NCBI GenBank assembly: GCA_018894105.1
Contig: CM032125.1
Coordinates: 30,489,032 to 30,553,031 of the forward strand
Length of the DNA stretch: 64,000 nt
Reading direction: 5' to 3'
Source: Jacaranda mimosifolia
Taxonomy: Eukaryota > Streptophyta > Magnoliopsida > Lamiales > Bignoniaceae
In this document: positions 59,710 through 64,000 of the stretch, in pieces
Numbering within the stretch: position 1 is the stretch's first letter
How the letters are laid out: each line of letters starts with the position of its first letter
Translations under genes and position numbers: made by a program
Notes under the pieces: model-generated
The model's input: only the letters and a program-made list of their open reading frames with translations
Database searches by the model: none
Told to the model about the DNA's origin: nothing

Positions 59710-61233
59710 ATGCTTTCCGTTTCAGACTCACCTCCTCCTTACTCAAAACCCAAAACCACAGAAATTTTGGATCGTAAACACTCGTACTTCGCCGCCCTCA
59801 AACCCTACCTCTCCTTCCACCACCGCCGCACATGGTTCTTCCTCTTCGTCGTCCTCCTCCAGCTCCTCCTCCTCCTCTCCGCTCCCTCCCTCCCCTTCTC
59901 TCTCTCCGCCGCCACCGCTCCCAGTCCCCGCCCTCCTTCTGTCATCCACAACCTCACCGCTTACAGTCCCACTACAAGAGGACAGGGTTCCAGGGGTGGA
60001 TTTTTTATTAATCCCGCAATTAATCAGCAATGCCCATATGGGAAAGTCTATGTTTACGACCTTCCGCCGTTCTTCAACGCCGAAATTGTAAGAAATTGCC
60101 ATAATTTAAACCCATGGTCGTCCCGCTGCGACGCGCTTTCGAACTCGGGGTTCGGAAAACCCGCCACCGGAATTTCAAGAATTCTACCGGAGAACGTAAG
60201 CGGCGCGTGGTTTTGGACTGATCAATTTTCGCTCGAGCTCATTTACCACAACCGAATGCTGAATTATCGGTGCAGAACCCTAGAGCCGGAATCGGCTGCG
60301 GCCTTCTACATACCCTTTTACACTGGACTCGCAATTGAAAGGTCACTTTTCACCAAAAATTCCACCGCCGAAGAACGCGATCGACGCTGCAAGATGATTC
60401 TAAATTGGGTTAGTGATCAGCCCTTCTTTAAGAAATCTTACGGTTGGGATCACTTTATTACTTTGGGCAGGATTTCATGGGATTTCCGGCGGTCGAAAGA
60501 CGGAGACTGGGGGTCCAGCTGCATTTACTTGCCGAAGATGCGTAACATCACGCGCTTGCTAATCGAGAAAAACCCCTGGGACTACTTCGACGTTGGTGTG
60601 CCATACCCGACCGGTTTCCACCCCGGCTCTGTTTCTGACGTCAGAATCTGGCAAAACTTCGTCAGAAGTCGCGAACGCCGCACCCTCTTCTGCTTCGCCG
60701 GAGCAACACGCGGTTTCATAAAGAACGATTTCAGGGGTATTCTGCTGAACCAGTGCTACTCCGAGCCCGGTTCCTGCCGGGTCGTGGACTGCGGCGGTTC
60801 AAAGTGCGCGAACGGCAGCTCGGCCATCTTGGAAACTTTTCTTGACTCGGATTTCTGCTTGCAGCCGAGGGGGGATAGTTTCACTCGGCGGTCTATTTTT
60901 GACTGCATGGTGGCTGGTTCAATCCCGGTTTTCTTCTGGCAGAGGACTGCTTACTTGCAGTACCAGTGGTTCTTGCCGGGTGAACCGGGGAGTTACTCGG
61001 TTTTCGTGGACCGGAACGCGGTGAAAAATGGAACCTTGATAAAGGACGTCCTTGAGAAGATTAGTAAAGAGAAGGTGAAAAGAATGAGGGAAAAAGTGAT
61101 TGAATATATACCAAAGATTATATATGCAAATTCCAATGAAGGATTGGAGGGTATAAGGGATGCATTTGATGTGGCTGTGGAGGGGACTTTGAGGAGAATT
61201 AAGGAGCAAAAAGGAGGGTATAAATGGAAATGA
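59710..61233 (+). CDS. XLT2: GT47 exostosin-family glycosyltransferase, xyloglucan galactosyltransferase XLT2-like
   Basis: Single exon, 507 aa. The frame is open further upstream to 59596 but without an ATG there; the first ATG is 59710. Residues 1-40 are cytosolic with basic HHRR at the end, 41-64 are a Leu-rich signal anchor (WFFLFVVLLQLLLLL), and the rest is luminal, the layout of a type II Golgi enzyme. The GT47 domain runs from about 110 (CPYGKVYVYDLPPFFN) to about 480, with NPWSSRCDALS, GWDHFITLGRISWDFRRSKD, FCFAGATRG, DFCLQPRGDSFTRRSIFDCM and AGSIPVFFW. Several N-glycosylation sites are visible (NLT, NVS, NST, NIT, NGS, NGT). Known relatives MUR3 and XLT2 add galactose to xyloglucan side chains; XLT2 acts on the second xylose. 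The start and KEQ-x-YKW end fit my memory of XLT2, but MUR3-like or XUT1-like paralogues remain possible. The 5' part is much GC-richer than its flanks. Confidence 0.9.
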   Translation: MLSVSDSPPPYSKPKTTEILDRKHSYFAALKPYLSFHHRRTWFFLFVVLLQLLLLLSAPSLPFSLSAATAPSPRPPSVIHNLTAYSPTTRGQGSRGGFFINPAINQQCPYGKVYVYDLPPFFNAEIVRNCHNLNPWSSRCDALSNSGFGKPATGISRILPENVSGAWFWTDQFSLELIYHNRMLNYRCRTLEPESAAAFYIPFYTGLAIERSLFTKNSTAEERDRRCKMILNWVSDQPFFKKSYGWDHFITLGRISWDFRRSKDGDWGSSCIYLPKMRNITRLLIEKNPWDYFDVGVPYPTGFHPGSVSDVRIWQNFVRSRERRTLFCFAGATRGFIKNDFRGILLNQCYSEPGSCRVVDCGGSKCANGSSAILETFLDSDFCLQPRGDSFTRRSIFDCMVAGSIPVFFWQRTAYLQYQWFLPGEPGSYSVFVDRNAVKNGTLIKDVLEKISKEKVKRMREKVIEYIPKIIYANSNEGLEGIRDAFDVAVEGTLRRIKEQKGGYKWK

Positions 61234-62226
61234 AGAAAAATGGAGGATTTATTTATTTTTAGAAAAGTAAAAAAATCTCTTTCTTTCTTTCTTTTTTTTT
61301 TTGGGAATTTATTATTCCACTTATAGTAATGTAGGGTTAGAGAGAGGGCGGTTATGTTAGTTATTTTCGATGATTGGTTGTGGATACAGTGTAATATTTC
61401 TTTTCTTTTTTTCTTTGTTACTCTTATTGATACGATTTAAAGTTGAAATAAAATAAAGATTATGATAATTTTTGGAATAAATTTTTATGTTAGAATGGTG
61501 ATATTGTAGAGTTATTAGCCCGTGTTATCATTGGTGTATGTTATTACGTCTAAATCTTTTATTTCATTTCTTATTCTATCTTTTATTTTATTTCATAAAT
61601 ATATGATATATGTATTAAATATTTTTTTATAAAAATAATTAATTGAGAATTAGAAATACTTGAAATAAATACAATAAATTAAAATAGAAAATGAAATAAA
61701 TGATTAAAGTGGTTTTAGATGACTACTGATCTTACTCCATTTTAATTGTTCCTATTTTTGGGAGGAGTGGGTGGTGGGTTGGTTCTTTTACTTCCCATCG
61801 TTTTCTTTTGAGCTGGGATTTCTTTTTCAGGGTGAGGCATTGTTAACTCAAAGGCTTTGCTAGTGTTCCGTTGCTGGGGCGCAGCCGCGCATGCAATGCT
61901 ACCAGCAAATAGTTGTGGCAACAAAATTAGTATTTGGGTTTCAATAAATTCCTTACTTGTTTAGGGGATTTGGACAGTATTTTTGTAAGATTCATCTTTG
62001 AGCGAGAAAAATTCGTGTGAAGGTGCAATTAAGATTGAATTTGAATGAAAAATACAGGCAAAGTAATTCAAGAAATTTTCCAACTTCTACTTCTTAACAT
62101 TATAGTGAATTTTGAATGGTTTATTCAATTGAAATCGTGGTATATTAAACTTTTTTGTTCTTTTATTGTCTTATTGTATTTTTTAAGAATTTTATTTTCT
62201 TTATATCAAATTGAAGAAAACAATTG
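61234..62226. other. 3' flank of the GT47 gene and an exon-like patch
   Basis: The first 250 bp should hold the 3' UTR; AATAAA-type words lie near 61446-61456. A GC-richer patch at 61745-61924 reads on the minus strand as an open frame including SIACAAAPQQRNTSKAFELT and ending in a Pro-rich tail with stop. It has no upstream ATG, so it may be a terminal exon or a gene fragment. Not recognised. Confidence 0.4.
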
Positions 62227-62550
62227 GGGGCTGTTTGGTTTTATTTTCATTTTCAATATTTGTTTTATCATTTTTAAAATTTTAAAAGGTAGTTAGTAGA
62301 AATAAGTTGAAAATGAGTTTGTATTTGGATGAAATGTTGGAAATATAATAATGATGTTGATTTTAATAGGTTATATATATACAGAGATAGAAATAATGAA
62401 ATAAAGAAAGAAGATATAGATTATTAGAAAATGTGTTTTGAAAATGTAAATGAAAATGATATTGGGTAAAAATTTCTAAAAAGTGATGATTTTCATTTCT
62501 GGAATAATAGAAAATGAAAAAAGTGAGTGGAAATAAAACCAAACGGGCCC
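62227..62550. mobile_element. Tourist-like MITE, first of a back-to-back pair
   Basis: Left end GGGGCTGTTTGGTTTTATTT and right end AAAACCAAACGGGCCC are inverted repeats. It ends about 7 bp before the next element. Confidence 0.8.
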
Positions 62551-62556
62551 TTTAAG

Positions 62557-62893
62557 CTTCATTTGGTTTCATTTTTAAATTCATTTTCAGTCATTTCATT
62601 ATTTGAAAATATATTATCAATACTTTTTCATCATTTTTACCCAAGTTTCAATTTATTTTGAACTCAAAACACATTTCCCAATAATTTATATATTTTCACT
62701 ATAGTTTCTTTCTCCATTTTCATTATTTATTATTATTTCTCTTCACCTACAATCTACTAAATCTTATATAACTATTACTTTTCAAACAACATATCTAAAT
62801 ACAGAATTTATTTTCAACTCATTTTTAATTATTTTTAAATTTTAAAAATGCTGAAATGAAAAATAAAAATGAAAACATAACCGAACGGCCTCT
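62557..62893. mobile_element. Tourist-like MITE, second of a back-to-back pair
   Basis: Left end CTTCATTTGGTTTCATTTTT and right end AACATAACCGAACGGCCTC. Core words match the 11091 and 27367 elements rather than its neighbour. The exact left border is uncertain. Confidence 0.65.
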
Positions 62894-63080
62894 AAAATTG
62901 ATGACATCAAGTGGTGTTGAAAACCAAGAGCCTTTAGCGGAGCATGAATACCACCACCTCGGTCGGCCCTGGAGGCCGAGGCTCCCCATACAAGGAACTC
63001 GGCTTTGCTGATTACCCACTCAATCACTAGAAAAGGAGCTAAAGTTGAACTGGGAAGCAATGCCAAAACAAAAAAGATGA

Positions 63081-63113
<33 letters not shown>

Positions 63114-63474
63114 GAAATAGCTTTTTGGCATTAAATGGAAAGGACACTGTCATGTAAAAAAGAAAAAAGAAGAGGTTGGCAAGGACGTAAAAGAGGAAAA
63201 GGGGATGGCCCTTAAAAAGATAAACTCTGTGCAGTGGCTAAAGGGGATTGGGAGGCATTTCTTGGTGTTGGAATCTCTACAGGCCATATTAATATTGAAT
63301 GCCTTTCACATTGGTTGTGTTTTTGTGTTGCTTATGGTCTATTTCTCTTCACAAGACTTCATATGGGGAGTACACAATATAATTAGTTAATTATAAAAAA
63401 AAAAAAAAAGACAATATAATTAGTTTGCTATTTATAGAAGAAGGATTCTACTTGTGCAATTATGTGCATTTACC
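62894..63474. other. Intergenic stretch with an (AC)n microsatellite
   Basis: A long (AC)n run lies at about 63083-63111. The part at 62920-63010 is GC-richer with no recognised gene. Confidence 0.6.
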
Positions 63475-63490
63475 ATATAGGGAAGAAGAT

Positions 63491-63603
63491 GCCGAGTGGC
63501 CTATGGCCCAACGGCATAAGTCTCTCACATAATGTGGGAGGTCAAGAGTTCGAGCCCTAACGGACTCTTGATGTGCGTGTGTGTAAATAAAAAAAAAAAA
63601 ACT
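63491..63603 (+). mobile_element. Short tRNA-derived SINE with a perfect 16-bp target duplication
   Basis: 113 bp. The left part resembles a tRNA, with an A-box-like GGCCCAACGGCATAAG and a clear B box GAGTTCGAGCCCT, followed by a TGTGCGTGTGTGTAAATAA tail running into poly-A. It is flanked by ATATAGGGAAGAAGAT on both sides (63475-63490 and 63604-63619). The poly-A tail and long duplication are hallmarks of LINE-driven retroposition. It codes for nothing. Confidence 0.92.
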
Positions 63604-63625
63604 ATATAGGGAAGAAGATTCCAAC

Positions 63626-63690
63626 TATACGTCACATATAAGTGTAAAGTTTGCAGTTCAAATTCCAACATATAATTATAAACAAAAATA
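63626..63690 (+). mobile_element. Degenerate SINE-like fragment beside the intact SINE
   Basis: Contains CGTCACATATAAGTGTAAAG, a B-box-like GCAGTTCAAATTCC and an A-rich end, the same order of blocks as the intact SINE. Short and old. Confidence 0.45.
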
Positions 63691-64000
63691 ATAATTATTA
63701 AAAGTGTGACTTTATTATGTTGCACGACTTGACATTAGATTAAAAGCTGTATTCGTCAACACTTACTAGAGATCCAATTTTGCTTTATTACACGTTTGTC
63801 ATTGATTGAGGTAAGGTTTAAGTCTACAAAATTAATATTGGGGGATGATTTTGATAATCTTTTGACTCTAAAAAATATAATTGGCCAAGAATTGGCCGCC
63901 ACAGCTATAATATTTGTAGTAGCGCAATCAATTTATGCTAAACGTCCCATAATATGATGCTTTATGCTTTCGAATGTATGAAACAATAAAATTACCTTCT

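Noticed and set aside
59743..60102. 119-residue minus-strand frame inside the GT47 gene
   Set aside because: It is the antisense of a GC-rich coding region; its Glu/Gly-rich content mirrors the Leu/Pro codons of the real gene.
63491..63565. Functional tRNA gene
   Set aside because: It has a B box, but no cloverleaf with paired acceptor stem could be drawn. The poly-A tail and 16-bp duplication mark it as a SINE.

Overview
The window is AT-rich plant nuclear DNA, almost certainly from a eudicot. The evidence is GT-AG spliced genes with plant-only family members, Ty1/copia elements primed by initiator-Met tRNA, and dense non-autonomous DNA transposons. No bacterial-type features, CRISPR arrays or intact tRNA/rRNA genes were seen. 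Gene models were built by hand from reading frames, splice sites and remembered family sequences; no search was run.

Four genes are well supported. Three lie together: RAR1 (minus, 13205-16768, 5 coding exons, 217 aa), a KEA4/5/6-type K+/H+ antiporter best matched to KEA5 (minus, 18099-26038, 20 coding exons, 568 aa), and the CDGSH iron-sulfur protein NEET (plus, 28085-30061, 2 exons, 99 aa). From memory, the Arabidopsis counterparts have consecutive locus numbers on chromosome 5 (At5g51700, At5g51710, At5g51720), so this looks like a conserved microsyntenic block. The fourth gene is an intronless GT47 glycosyltransferase of the xyloglucan galactosyltransferase type (XLT2-like, plus, 59710-61233). 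The four do not form a pathway: RAR1 is an immune co-chaperone, KEA5 acts in endomembrane ion/pH balance, NEET handles Fe-S clusters in organelles, and the GT47 enzyme acts in Golgi cell-wall synthesis.

The rest is a mobile-element landscape. At 30875-53010 an ancestral unit of roughly 3.9 kb is tandemly duplicated (copy A 30875-46735, copy B 46832-53010). Each copy later received different insertions, and the sister copy keeps the empty site for most of them. Copy A holds an old, decayed minus-strand copia element (31592-43032). Nested inside it is a very young plus-strand copia element (34143-39204) with two identical 215-bp LTRs, a GATCA target duplication and one premature stop. Copy A also has a TTA-flanked MITE (45855-46410) carrying about 90 bp of foreign, coding-like sequence. 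Copy B has a different TTA-flanked MITE (47948-48434), a 1.2-kb hAT derivative with an 8-bp duplication (50188-51373) and a possible MULE-like element (about 52362-52959).

The left flank (1-13 kb) is gene-poor, with several hAT-like elements (two with perfect 8-bp duplications), Tourist-like MITEs, a 126-bp tandem repeat and an isolated GC-rich island at 8.8-9.25 kb. The right flank (53-64 kb) contains the GT47 gene, a 122-bp triplicate repeat that includes a MITE end, back-to-back MITEs, and a short tRNA-derived SINE with a perfect 16-bp duplication. I did not find a new molecular system. The most informative feature is the layered insertion record in the tandem duplication.
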